Part shown: one piece after another, positions 40,936 through 55,332 of the stretch
How positions within the stretch are numbered: position 1 is the stretch's first letter
Layout: every line of letters begins with the position of its first letter
DNA from: Xylocopa sonorina
Taxonomy: Eukaryota > Arthropoda > Insecta > Hymenoptera > Apidae
Reading direction: 5' to 3'
NCBI RefSeq assembly: GCF_050948175.1
Contig: NW_027490178.1
Coordinates: 806,001 to 870,000 of the forward strand
Length of the DNA stretch: 64,000 bases
Notes under the pieces: model-generated
The model's input: the letters and a program-made list of their open reading frames with translations, nothing else
The model's database searches: none
What the model was told of the DNA's origin: nothing
Program-made: the position numbers and the translations under genes

Positions 40936-43900
40936 TCATTTGAAGTGAATACGAGGTATATATACCCCTTCGCAATGAATATTACATCTTATCATTAAAC
41001 ATAGAAATTAGATGCGATATCGCGTTTTGAGAAGCATTAGAACTCCATCGCTTCGATACGTAGACATCTGCGAACGCTATTTCCTAGCAAGGAAGTATAG
41101 CATTTACATTGAATTGAAGTGTATGCGAGGTATAAGTGACACTTCGCAATAAATATCATACCTTATCATGAAACATAGAAATGAGATGAGATATCGTGTT
41201 CTAAGAAGCGACAGAACTCTGTTGCTACGATACGTAGCCATCAGCAAACGCTATTTCCTAGGAAGGAAGTGTCGCATTTACATTCTTTTGATGTGAATAC
41301 GAGGTATACATAGCACTCCACAATGAATATTATATCTTATCATGTAACGTAGAATTGAGGTGCTATATCGCGATATAGGAAGCATTGGAATACTATTGCT
41401 TCGATACGTAGACATCTCCAAACGCTACTTCCTTGCAAGCATGTGTCGCCTTTACATTCTTTTGAAGTGAATACGAGGTATACATAACACTCCACAATGA
41501 ATATTATATCTTATTATGAAGCATATAACTGAGAAGCTGTATCGCGTTTGAAGAAGCATTAGAACTCTATTGCTACGATACGTAGACATCTGCGGACGTT
41601 TTTTCCTGGCAAGGAAGTGTCGCATTTACATACTTTTGAAGTGAATACGAGGTATACATAAAACTCCAGAATGAATATTATATCTTATCATGAAGCATAG
41701 AAATGAGATGCGATATGACGTATTCAGAAGGATGAGAACTCTATTACTACGATACGTAGACAAATGCAGACGCTATTTCCTAGCAAGGAAGTGTCGCATT
41801 TACATTCTGTTGAGGTGAATACGACGTATACAAACACTCCACAATGAATATTATATCTTATCATGAAACATAGAAATAAGATGCGATACGGCGATTTAAG
41901 AAGCATTAGAACACTATTGCTTCGATAAGTAGACACCTGCCAACGCTATTACCAAGCAAGGAAGTGTCGCATTTAAATTCAGTTGAAGTTTATGCGAGGT
42001 ATACAAGACACTTCGCAATGAATATTATATCTTATCATGAGGCATAGAAATGAGATGCGATATCGCCATTTGAGAAGCTGTAGAACTCCAATGCTACGAT
42101 ACGTAGACATCTGCATTCGCTATTTCCTAGCATGGAAGTGTCGCATTTACATTCTTTTGAAGTGAATACGAGGTATACATAACACTCCACAATGAATATT
42201 ATATCTTATCATGAAACATAGGAATGATATACGATTTCGCGATTTAAGAAGCATTAGAACTCTATTGCATCGATACGTAGACATCTGCAAACGCTATTTC
42301 CCAGCAAGGAAGTGTCACATTTACATTCCTTCGAAGTGAATACGATGTATACCTAACACTCCACAATGATTATTATATCTAATCATGAAACATAGAAATG
42401 AGATGCGATATCGCGATTTAAGAAGAATTGGAACTGTATTGCTTCGGTACGGAGACTTGTGCAGGCGCTATTTCGTAGCTAGGAAGCCTCGCACTTACAT
42501 TCTTTTGAAGTGTATGCGAGGTATAAGTAACATTTCGCAATGAATATTATATCTTTTCATGGAACATATAAAAGAGATGCGCTATGGCGTTTTAAGAAGC
42601 ATTAGAAATCTATTGCTACGATACGTAGACAACTGCAAACGCTATTTCCTAGCAAGGAAGTGTTGCATTTACAATCTTTTGAAGTGAATACAGGGTATAC
42701 ATAACACTGCACAATGAATATTACATCTTATCATGAAACATATAGTTGAGGATCGATTCGCGTTTTAAGAAGCATTAGAACTCTATTGCTTCGCTACGTA
42801 AACATCTGCAGACGCTATTACCTAGGAAGGAAGTGTCGCATTTACAATCTATTGAAGTGAATACGACGTATACATAACACTCCAGAATGAATATTATAGC
42901 TTATTATGAAACATAGAAATGAGATGCGATATGGCGTTTTAAGAAGCCTTAGAACTCTATTACTACGATACGTAGACATCTGCAGACGCTATTCCCTAGC
43001 AAGGAAGTGTCGCATTTACATTCTTTTGAAGTGAATACGAGGTATACATAACACTCCACAATGAATATTATATCTTATCATAAAGCATATAAATGAGGAG
43101 CGATTTCGCGTTTTAAGCATTAGAACTCTATTGCTACGATACGTAAACATCTGCAAACGCTAATTCCTAGCAAGGAGGTGTCGCATTTTCAATCTTTTGA
43201 AGTGAATACGAGGTATACATAACAATCCATAATGAATGTTATATCTTATCATGAAACATAGAAGTGAGATGCGATATTGGGATTTAAGATGCATAGAACA
43301 ATATTTCTTCGATACGTAGACATCTGCAAACGCTATTTCCTAGCAAGGAAGTGTAGCATTTACATTCAATTGAAGTGTATGCGAGGTATACTTGACACTT
43401 CGCAATGAATATTATATCTTATCATGGAACATAGAAATGAGACGCGACATCTCGTTTTAAGAAGCATTAGAACTCTATTCCTTCGATACGTAGATATCTG
43501 CAAACGCTATTTCCTAGCAAGGAAGTGTCGCATTTACATTCGTTTGAAGTGAATACGAGGTATACATGACACTTCGCAATAGATATTATATCTTATCATG
43601 AAACATAGAAATGAGAATCGATATCGCGTTTTAAGAAGCATTAGAATACTATTTCTTCGATACGTAGATATCTGCAAACTCTATTTAATAGCAAGGAAGT
43701 GTCGGATTTACATTCTTTTGAAGTGAATACGTAGTATACATGACAATTCGCAATGAATATTATATATTATCCTAAAACATAGAAATGAGATGCTATATTT
43801 CGTTTTAAGAAACATTAGAACTCTATTGCTACGATACGTAGACATGTGCAAACGCTATATCCAAGCAAGGAAGTGTCGCATGTACATTCATTTGAAGTGT

Positions 43901-44369
43901 AGACGAGATATACGTAACACTGCACAATGAATATTATATCTTGTCATGAAACGTAGAAGTGAGATGTGATGTCGCGATTTAAGATGCATTGGAACTCTAT
44001 TGCTTCGATACGTAGACATCTGCAAACGCTACTTCCTAGCAAGGAAGTGTCGCATTTACATTCACTTGAAGAGAATACGAGGTACACATGACACCTCGCG
44101 ATGAATATTATATCTTATCATGAAACATAGAAAGGAGATGCGATATCGTGTAGTAAGAAGCATTAGAACTCTGTTGCTACGATACGTAGACATCTGCAAA
44201 AGCTATTCAACGGCAAGGAAGAGTCGCACTTACATTCTTTTGAAGTGAATACGATGTATACATAACACTTCACAATGAATATTATATCTTGTCATGAAAT
44301 ATAGGAATGTGATGCGATATCACGATATGAGAAGCATTGGAACGCTATTGCTGCGGTACGTAGACATCT

Positions 44370-47090
44370 GCAAACGCTATTTTCTAGCAAGGAAGTGTAG
44401 CATTTACATTCTTATTAAGTGTAGACGAGATATACATAACCATTCGCAATGAATATTATATCTTATCATGAAACATAGAAATGAGGAGCGATATCGCGAT
44501 TTAAGAAGCACTAGAACACTATTGCTACGATACGTAGACAACTGCAAACGCTTTTTCCTAGCAAGGAAGTGTCGCATTTACATTCTTTTGAAGTGAATAC
44601 GAGGTATACTTGACACTTCGCAATGAATATTATATATTATCACGGAACATAGAAATGCGATGCGATGTCGCGTTGTAAGATGCATTAAAACACTATTGCT
44701 TCGATACGTAGACATCTGGAAACGTAATTTCCTTGAAAGGAAGTGTCGCATTTACATACTTTTCAAGAGTAGACCATGAATTCAAAACACTTCGCAATGA
44801 ATATTATATCTTATCATGAGACATAGAAATGAGGTGCGATGTCGCGTTATAGGAAGCATTAGAACTCTTATGCTACGATACGTAGACATCTGCAAACGCT
44901 CATTCCTAGCAAGGGAGTGTCGCATTTACATTCTTTTGAAGTGAATACGAGGTTATAATAACACACCACAATGAATATTATATCTTATCATGAAACATAG
45001 AAATGAGATGCGATATGGCGATTTAAGAAGCAGTAGATCTCTATTACTTCGATACGTAGACATCTGCCAACGCTATTTCCTAGCAAGGAAGTGTCGCATT
45101 TACATTCATTTGAAGTGTAGACGAGATATACATAACACTTCACAATGAATATTATATCTTATAATGAAACGTACAATTGGGGTGCGATATTGCGATTTAA
45201 GTAGCATTGGAACGCTATTGCTTCGATACGTAGACATCTGCAGAAGCTATATCCTAGCAAGGAAGTGTTGCATTTACATTCTTTTGAAGTGAATACGAGG
45301 TATACATGACACTTCGCAATGAATATTATATCTTATTATGAAACATAGAAATGAGATGCGATATGGCGTTTTAAGAAGCATTAGAAATCTATTGCTGCGA
45401 TACGTAGATATCTGGAAACGCTATTTTCTAGCAAGGAGGAGTCGCATTTACATTCTTTTGAAGTGAATTCGTGGTATACATAACACTTCGCAACGAATAT
45501 TTTATCTTATTATGAAACATAGAAATGAAATGCGATATCGCGTTTTAAGAAGCATTAGTACTCTATTGCTTCGATACGCAGAAATCGGCAATCGCTATTT
45601 CCTAGGAAGGAAGTGTTGCATTTGCATTCACTTGATGTGAATGCGAGGTATGCAAGACACTTCGTAATGAATATCATATCTTATCTTGAAACATAGAATT
45701 GAGATGCGATATTTCGGTTAAGAAGCATTAGAACTCTACTGCTTCGATACGTAGACATCTGCCAACGCAATTTCCTAGCAATGAAGTGTCGCATCTACAT
45801 TCATTTGAAGTGTATTGCAGGTATACATGAGACTTCGCAATGAATATTATATCCTATCATGAAACATAGAAATGAGATGCGATATCGCGTGCTAAGAAGC
45901 ACTAGAACTCTATTGCTGCGGTACGTAGACATCTCCAAACGCTATTTCCTAGCAAGGAAGTGTAGCATTTACATTCTTATTAAGTGTAGACGAGATATAC
46001 ATAACCATTCGCAATGAATATTATATCTTATCATGAAACATAGAAATGAGGAGCAATATCGCGATTTAAGAAGCACTAGAACACTATTGCTACGACACAT
46101 AGACATCTGCAAACGCTATTTCCTAGCAAGGAAGTGACGCATTATCATACTTTTGAAGTGAATACGAGGTATCCATAACATTGCACAATGAATATTGTAT
46201 CTTATCATGAAACATAGAAGTGAGATGCGATATCGCGTTTTTAGAAGCACTTGAAGTCTATTGCTACGGTACGCAGACATCTGCAAACGCTATTTCCTAG
46301 CAAGGAAGTGTCGCATTTACATTCATTTGAAGTGAATACGAGGTATACGTGACACTTCGCAATGAAGATTACATCTTATCATGAACCATAGAAATGAGAT
46401 GCGATATTGCATTTTAAGAAGCATTAGATTTCTATTGCTACGATACGCTGACATCTGCAGACGCTATTGCCTAGCAAGGAAGTGTCGCATATACGTTCGT
46501 TAGAAGTGAATACGAGGTATACAGAACACTCCACAATGAATATTATATCTTATCACGAAACATAGAAATGTGATGCGATATCGCCTTTCAAGAAGCATTA
46601 GAATTTAATTGCGTCGATACGTAGAAATCTGCAAGCGCTATTTCCTAGCAAGGAAGAGTCACATTTACATTCTTTTGATGTGAATACGAGGTATACATGA
46701 CACTTCGCAATGAATATTACATCTTATTATGAAACATAGAAATGAAATGCGATATCGCGTTTTAAGATGCACTAGATCACCATTGCTACGATACATAGAC
46801 ATCTGCGAATGCTATTTCCTAGCAAGGAAGTGTAGCATCTACATTCAATTGAAGTGTATTGCAGGTATACATGACACTTCGCAATGAATATTATATCCTA
46901 TCATGAAACATAGAAATGAGATGCGATATCGCGTGTTAAGAAGCACTAGAACTCTATTGCTGCGGTACGTAGACATCTGCAAACGCTATTTCCTAGCAAG
47001 GAAGTGTAGCATTATCATACTTTTGAAGTGAATACGAGGTATCCATAACATTGCACAATGAATATTGTATCTTATCATGAAACATAGAAA
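44370..47090. repeat. Nested duplications at 5, 6 and 9 monomer spacings
   Basis: CATTTACATTCTTATTAAGTG with ATAACCATTCGC occurs at 44,401 and 45,966 (1,565 bp, nine monomers less one base). GTG(C/T)TAAGAAGCACTAG with TGCTGCGGTACG occurs at 45,890 and 46,934 (1,044 bp, six monomers). ATTATCATACTTTTGAAG with GTATCCATAACATTGC occurs at 46,141 and 47,011 (870 bp, five monomers). These overlap, so several exchanges of different length have acted on the same few monomers. Confidence 0.8.
45300..45510. repeat. Unit shared with 62,010-62,210
   Basis: TGCTGCGATACGTAGATATC, GGAAACGCTATTTTCTAGC, GAATTCGTG and CAACGAATATTTTATC occur together here and 16,700 bp downstream (96 monomers less four bases). 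The joint presence of four rare variants argues for copying across the 8-mer block that lies between. Confidence 0.78.
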
Positions 47091-50000
47091 TGAGATGCGA
47101 TATCGCGTTATAAGAAGCATTTGAACTCTATTGCTTCGATGCGTAGACATCTACAAACGCTATTCACTAGCAAGGAAGAGACGCATTTACATTCATTTGA
47201 AGTGAATACGAAGTATACATGACACTTCGCAGTGAATATTATATCTTATCATGAGACATAGAAATGAGATGCCATATCGCGTTTTGAGAGGCATTATAAC
47301 TCTATTGCTAGGATACGTAGATATCTGGAAACGCTATTTCGTAGCGAGAATGCGTCGCAATTACATTCCCTTCAAGTGAATACGAGGTATACATGACACT
47401 TCGCAATGAATATTATATCTTATCATGAAACATAGAAATCAGATGCGATATCGCGTTTTAAGAAGCATTAGAACTCTATTGCTACGATACGTAAGCATCT
47501 GCAAACGCTATTTCCTGGCAAGGAAGTGTCGCATTTACATTCCCTTGAAGTGAATACGAGGTACGCATGACACTTCGCAATGAGTATTATATCTTATCAT
47601 GAAACATAGAAATGAGATGCGATATCCTGGTTTAAGAAGCGTTAGAACCCTATTGCTTCGATACGGAGACATCTAGAAACGCTAATTGCAAGCAAGGAAG
47701 TGTCGCATTTACATTCTTTTGAAGTGTAGAAGAGGAATACAAAACACTGCACGATGAATATTATATCGTATCATGAAACATAGAAATGAGATGCGATATC
47801 GCGTTTTGAGAAGCATTAGAGCACTAATGCTACGATACGTAGACATCTGCAGAAGCTATTTCCTAGCAAGGAGGTGTCCCATGTACATACTTTTGAAGTG
47901 AATACGAGGTATACATGATACTCCGCAATGAATATTATATCTTATCTTAAAACGTAGGAATGAAATCCGATATCTCGTTTTAAGAAGCATTTTAACTCTG
48001 CTGCTTCGATACGTAGAAATCAGCCATCGCTATATCCTAGCAACGAAGTGTCGCATTTACATTCATTTGAAGTGTATGCGAGGTATACATAACACTGCAC
48101 AATGAATATTATATCTTATCATGGAACGTAGAAATGAGATGCGATATCTCGTTTTAAGAAGCATTAGAACTCTGTTGCTTCCATACGTAGACATCTGCCA
48201 ACGCTATATCCTAGCAAGGAAGAATCGCATTTACATTCATTTGAATTGTATCCGAGTTATACATGACACTGCGCAATGAGTATTATATCTTATCATGAAA
48301 CATAGAAATGAGAAGCTATATCTTGATTTAAGAGGCATTAGAACACTATTGCATCTAATCGTAGACACCTGCAAACGCTACTTCCTAGCAATTAAGTGCC
48401 GCATTCACCTTCTTTTGTAGTGAGTACGAGGTATACATGACACTTCGCAATGAATATTATATTTTATCATGAAACCTAGAAATGAGATGCGATATTTGGT
48501 TTAAGAAGCATTTGAACTCTATTGCTACGATACGTAGACATCAGCAAACGCATTTCCTGGCAAGGAAGTGTCGCATTTACATTCATTTGAAGTGTGGACG
48601 AGGAATACGTTACACTTCCCAATGAATAATATATCTTATAATGAAACATAGAAATGAGAAGCGATATCGCGCTTTAAGAAGCGTTAGAAATCTATTGCTA
48701 CGATACGCAGACAACTGCAAACGCTATTTCGTAGCAAGGAAGTGTCGCAATTACATTCCTTTCAAGTGAATACGAGGTATACATGACACTTCGCAATGAA
48801 TATTATATCTCATCGTGAAACATAGAAATGAGTTGCGATATCTTGTTTTAAGAAGCATTAGAACTCTGCTGCTTCGATACGTAGACATCTGGAAACGTTA
48901 TTTCCTAGAAACGAAGTGTCGCATTTTCATTCTTTTGAAGTGAATACAAGGTATACATGACACATCGCAATGAATATTATATCTCATCATGAAACATAGA
49001 AATGAGATGCGATATCTCGTTTTAAGAATCAGTAGAACTCTATTGCTACGACACGTAGACATCTGCAAACGCTATTTCCTAGCAAGGAAGTGTCGTATTT
49101 ACATTCTTTTGAAGTGAATACTGGGTATACATAACACTGCACAATGAATATTATATCTTATCATGAAACATAGAAATGAGATGCGATATGACAATATAAG
49201 AAGCATTAGATCTCCTTTGCTTCGATACGTACACATCATCAAACGCTATTTCCAAGCAAGGAAGTGTCGCATTTACATTCTTTTGAAGTGAATACAAGGT
49301 ATACATAACACTCCACAATGAATATTATATCTTATCATGACACATAGAAATGATATGCGATATCGCGTTTTGAGAAGCATTAGAACTCTATTGCTACGAT
49401 ACGTAGACATCTGCAAACGCTATTTAATAGCAAGGAAGTGTCGCGTTTACATTCCTTTGAAGTGAATACGAGGAATACATAACACTCCACAATGAATATT
49501 ATACCTTATCATGAAACATAGAAATGAGGTGCTATATCGCGATCTAAAAAGCATTAGAAAACAATTGCTTCGACACGGAGGCATCTGCAAACTTTATTTC
49601 CAAGGAAGGAAGTGTCGCATTTACAATCTTTTGAAGTGAATACGAGGTATACATAACACTACACAATGAATATTATATCTTATCATGAAACATAGAAATG
49701 AGATGCGATATGACGATTTAAGAAGCATTAGAACTCTATTGCTTCGATACGCAGACATCTGCAAACGCTATTTCCAAGCAAGGAAGTGTCGCATTTACAT
49801 TCATTTGAAGTGTATGCGAGGTATACATAACACTCCACAATGAATATTATATCTTATCGTGAAACATAGATATGAGATTCGATCTTGAGATATAAGAAGC
49901 ATTAGAAGTCTATTGCTACGATACGTAGACATCTGCAAACGCTATTTCCTAGCAAGGAAGTGTCGCATTTACATTCATTTGAAGTGTATGCGAGGTATAC

Positions 50001-51155
50001 ATAACACTTCGCAATGAATATTATATGTTGTCATGAATCATAGAAATGAGAAGCGATATCTCGTTTTAAGAAGCAATATAACACGCTTGCTACGTTACGT
50101 AGACATCTGCAAACGCTATTTCCTAGCATGGAAGTGTCGCATTTACATTCATTTGAAGTGAATAAGAGGAATACATGAAACTTCGCAATGAATATTATAC
50201 CTTATCATGGAACATATAAATGTGATGTGATATCGCGTTTTAAGAAGCATTAGAACTCTATTGCTACGATACGTAGACATCTGCAAACGTTATTTCCTAG
50301 CAAGGAAGTGTCGCATTTACATTCTTCTGACGTGAATACAAGGTATACATGACACTTCGCAATTAATATTATATCTTATCATGAAACATAGAAATGAGAT
50401 GCGATATCCCGTTCCAAGAAGCATTAGAACTCTATTGCTTCGAAACGTAGGCATCTGCAATCGCTATTTCCTAGCAAGGTAATGTAGCATTTACATTTAT
50501 TTGAAGTGTATGCGAGGTATAAGTGACTCTTCGCAATGAATATTATATCTTATCATGAAGCATAGAAGTGAGATGCGATATCAAGTTTTGAGAAGCATTA
50601 GATCTATATTGCTACGACACGTAAACCCCTGCAAACGCTATTTCCTAGCAAGGAAGTGTCGCATTTGCATTCTTTAGAAGTGAGTACGAGGTATACATGA
50701 CACTTCGCAATTAATATTATATTTTATCATGAAACATAGAAATGAGATGCGATATCCCGTTTCAAGAAGCATTAGAACCCTATTGCTTCGAAACGAAGAC
50801 ATCTGCAGTCGCTATTTCCTAGCAAGGAAGTGTCGCATTTATATTCTTTTGAAGTAAATGCGAGGTATACATAACATTGCACAATGAATGTTATATATTA
50901 TCGTGAAACATAGAAATGAGATGCGACATCGCGACATAAGATGCATTAGAATTTTATTGCTTCGATACGTAGGCATTTGCAAACGCTATTTCCTAGCAAG
51001 GACGTGTCGCATTTACATTCATTTGAAGTGAATACGAGGAATACATGAAACTTCGAAATGAATATTATATCTTATCATGAAACATAGAAATGAGATTCGA
51101 TATCTCGTTTTAAGAAGTATTAGAACTCTTTTGCTTCGATACGTAGACATCTGCG

Positions 51156-52547
51156 AACGCTATTTCCTAGCAAGGAAGTGTCGCATTTACATTCATTTGA
51201 AGTGTATGCGATGTATACGTGACACTTCGCAATAAATATTATATCTTATCATGAAACATAGAAATGAGATGCGCTATGGCGTTTTAAGAAGCATTTGAAA
51301 TCTATTGCGACGATACGTAGATAACTACAAACGCTATTTCCTAGCAAGGAAGTGTCGCATTTACATTCATTTGAAGTGAATACGAGGTATACATGACACT
51401 TCGCAATGAATATTATACCCTATTAGGAAACATAGAAATGAAAAGCGATATAGCGATTTAAGAAGCAATAGAACTCTATTGCTTCGATACGGAGACATCT
51501 GCAAACGCTATTTCCTAGCAAGGAAGTGCCGCTTTTATATACTTTTGAAGTGAATGCGAGGTATACATAACATTGCACAATGAATATTATATATTATCAT
51601 GAAACATAGATATGAGATGCGATATCGCGATATAAGATGCATTAGAACTTTATTCCATCGATACGTAGACATGTGCACACGCTATTTACTAGCAAGGAAG
51701 TGTCGCTTTTATATACTTTTGAAGTGAATGCGAGGTATACATAACATTGCACAATGAATATTATATCTTATCATGAAACATAGAAATGAGATGCGATATC
51801 GCGTTTTGAGGAGCATTAGAATTCTATTGCTACGATACGTAGACATCTGCAAACGCTATTTCCTAGCAAGGAAGTGTTGCATTTGCATTTTTTTGAGGTG
51901 AATACGAGGTATACATAACACTCCACAATGAATATTATATCTTATCGTGAAACATAGATTTAAGATGCGATCTCGCGATATAAGAAGCATTAGAACTCTA
52001 TTGCTACGATACCTAGACATCTGCAAACGCTATTTCCTAGCAAGGAATTGTCGCAATTACATTCTTTTGAGGTGAATACGAAGTATAAATAACACTCCAC
52101 AATGAATATTATATCTTATTGTGAATCATAGATATGTGATGTGATATCGCGTTTTAAGAAGCATTGGAACTCTATTGCTTCGATACGTAGACATCTGCAA
52201 TAGCTACTTCCTAGCAAGGAAGTGTCGCATTTACATTCATTTGAAGTGTATGCGAGGTATAAGTGACACATCGCAATGAATATTATATCTTATCATGAAG
52301 CATAGAAATGAGATGCGATATCATGTTTTGAGAAGCATTAGATCTCTATTGCTACGATACGTAAACTCCTGCAAACGCTACTTCCTAGCAAGGAAGTGTC
52401 GCAATTGCATTCTTTTGAAGTGAATACGAGGTATACATGACACTTCGCAATTAATATTATATCTTGTCACGAAACTTAGAAATGAGTTGCGACATCTTGT
52501 TTTAAGAAGCTATAGAACTCTATTGCTACGATACGTAGACTTCTGCA
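51156..52547. repeat. 8-mer repeat, copy 1
   Basis: First 1,392 bp unit. It differs from copy 2 by about three substitutions and one single-base insertion. It contains a tandem-like pair of units sharing CGCTTTTATATACTTTTG (near 51,530 and 51,704), so the 8-mer itself includes an older partial monomer duplication. Confidence 0.93.
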
Positions 52548-53940
52548 AACGCTATTTCCTAGCAAGGAAGTGTCGCATTTACATTCATTTGAAGTGTATG
52601 CGATGTATACGTGACACTTCGCAATAAATATTATATCTTATCATGAAACATAGAAATGAGATGCGCTATGGCGTTTTAAGAAGCATTTGAAATCTATTGC
52701 GACGATACGTAGATAACTACAAACGCTATTTCCTAGCAAGGAAGTGTCGCAATTTACATTCATTTGAAGTGAATACGAGGTATACATGACACTTCGCAAT
52801 GAATATTATACCCTATTAGGAAACATAGAAATGAAAAGCGATATAGCGATTTAAGAAGCAATAGAACTCTATTGCTTCGATACGGAGACATCTGCAAACG
52901 CTATTTCCTAGCAAGGAAGTGCCGCTTTTATATACTTTTGAAGTGAATGCGAGGTATACATAACATTGCACAATGAATATTATATATTATCATGAAACAT
53001 AGATATGAGATGCGATATCGCGATATAAGATGCATTAGAACTTTATTCCATCGATACGTAGACATGTGCACACGCTATTTACTAGCAAGGAAGTGTCGCT
53101 TTTATATACTTTTGAAGTGAATGCGAGGTATACATAACATTGCACAATGAATATTATATCTTATCATGAAACATAGAAATGAGATGCGATATCGCGTTTT
53201 GAGGAGCATTAGAATTCTATTGCTACGATACGTAGACATCTGCAAACGCTATTTCCTAGCAAGGAAGTGTTGCATTTGCATTTTTTTGAGGTGAATACGA
53301 GGTATACATAACACTCCACAATGAATATTATATCTTATCGTGAAACATAGATTTAAGATGCGATCTCGCGATATAAGAAGCATTAGAACTCTATTGCTAC
53401 GATACCTAGACATCTGCAAACGCTATTTCCTAGCAAGGAATTGTCGCAATTACATTCTTTTGAGGTGAATACGAGGTATAAATAACACTCCACAATGAAT
53501 ATTATATCTTATTGTGAATCATAGATATGTGATGTGATATCGCGTTTTAAGAAGCATTGGAACTCTATTGCTTCGATACGTAGACATCTGCAATAGCTAC
53601 TTCCTAGCAAGGAAGTGTCGCATTTACATTCATTTGAAGTGTATGCGAGGTATAAGTGACACTTCGCAATGAATATTATATCTTATCATGAAGCATAGAA
53701 ATGAGATGCGATATCATGTTTTGAGAAGCATTAGATCTCTATTGCTACGATACGTAAACTCCTGCAAACGCTACTTCCTAGCAAGGAAGTGTCGCATTTG
53801 CATTCTTTTGAAGTGAATACGAGGTATACATGACACTTCGCAATTAATATTATATCTTGTCACGAAACTTAGAAATGAGTTGCGACATCTTGTTTTAAGA
53901 AGCTATAGAACTCTATTGCTACGATACGTAGACTTCTGCA
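52548..53940. repeat. 8-mer repeat, copy 2
   Basis: Unit of 1,393 bp; the extra base is an A in TCGCAATTTACATTC near 52,751. It is otherwise almost identical to copies 1 and 3. Confidence 0.93.
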
Positions 53941-55332
53941 AACGCTATTTCCTAGCAAGGAAGTGTCGCATTTACATTCATTTGAAGTGTATGCGATGTA
54001 TACGTGACACTTCGCAATAAATATTATATCTTATCATGAAACATAGGAATGAGATGCGCTATGGCGTTTTAAGAAGCATTTGAAATCTATTGCGACGATA
54101 CGTAGATAACTACAAACGCTATTTCCTAGCAAGGAAGTGTCGCATTTACATTCATTTGAAGTGAATACGAGGTATACATGACACTTCGCAATGAATATTA
54201 TACCCTATTAGGAAACATAGAAATGAAAAGCGATATAGCGATTTAAGAAGCAATAGAACTCTATTGCTTCGATACGGAGACATCTGCAAACGCTATTTCC
54301 TAGCAAGGAAGTGCCGCTTTTATATACTTTTGAAGTGAATGCGAGGTATACATAACATTGCACAATGAATATTATATATTATCATGAAACATAGATATGA
54401 GATGCGATATCGCAATATAAGATGCATTAGAACTTTATTCCATCGATACGTAGACATGTGCACACGCTATTTACTAGCAAGGAAGTGTCGCTTTTATATA
54501 CTTTTGAAGTGAATGCGAGGTATACATAACATTGCACAATGAATATTATATCTTATCATGAAACATAGAAATGAGATGCGATATCGCGTTTTGAGGAGCA
54601 TTAGAATTCTATTGCTACGATACGTAGACATCTGCAAACGCTATTTCCTAGCAAGGAAGTGTTGCATTTGCATTTTTTTGAGGTGAATACGAGGTATACA
54701 TAACACTCCACAATGAATATTATATCTTATCGTGAAACATAGATTTAAGATGCGATCTCGCGATATAAGAAGCATTAGAACTCTATTGCTACGATACCTA
54801 GACATCTGCAAACGCTATTTCCTAGCAAGGAATTGTCGCAATTACATTCTTTTGAGGTGAATACGAGGTATAAATAACACTCCACAATGAATATTATATC
54901 TTATTGTGAATCATAGATATGTGATGTGATATCGCGTTTTAAGAAGCATTGGAACTCTATTGCTTCGATACGTAGACATCTGCAATAGCTACTTCCTAGC
55001 AAGGAAGTGTCGCATTTACATTCATTTGAAGTGTATGCGAGGTATAAGTGACACTTCGCAATGAATATTATATCTTATCATGAAGCATAGAAATGAGATG
55101 CGATATCATGTTTTGAGAAGCATTAGATCTCTATTGCTACGATACGTAAACTCCTGCAAACGCTACTTCCTAGCAAGGAAGTGTCGCATTTGCATTCTTT
55201 TGAAGTGAATACGAGGTATACATGACACTTCGCAATTAATATTATATCTTGTCACGAAACTTAGAAATGAGTTGCGACATCTTGTTTTAAGAAGCTATAG
55301 AACTCTATTGCTACGATACGTAGACTTCTGCA
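53941..55332. repeat. 8-mer repeat, copy 3
   Basis: Unit of 1,392 bp with private changes near 54,046 and 54,413. High identity runs on to about 55,390, where GCGAGGTATACATAAC replaces the GCGATGTATACGTGAC that would begin another copy. Confidence 0.92.

Larger units (their letters stand above)
35936..51155. repeat. Diverged satellite, central-right segment
   Basis: About 87 monomers with scattered short-range duplications: a two-monomer repeat at 38,310-38,850, a six-monomer spacing at 39,680-40,930, and nine-, six- and five-monomer spacings within 44,370-47,090. The 42,740-43,290 units are relatives of units at 59.4-61.0 kb. The 45,300-45,500 unit matches 62,010-62,210. Units at 50,280-50,780 resemble monomers of the following 8-mer repeat and may be close to its source. 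No gene is visible. Confidence 0.92.
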
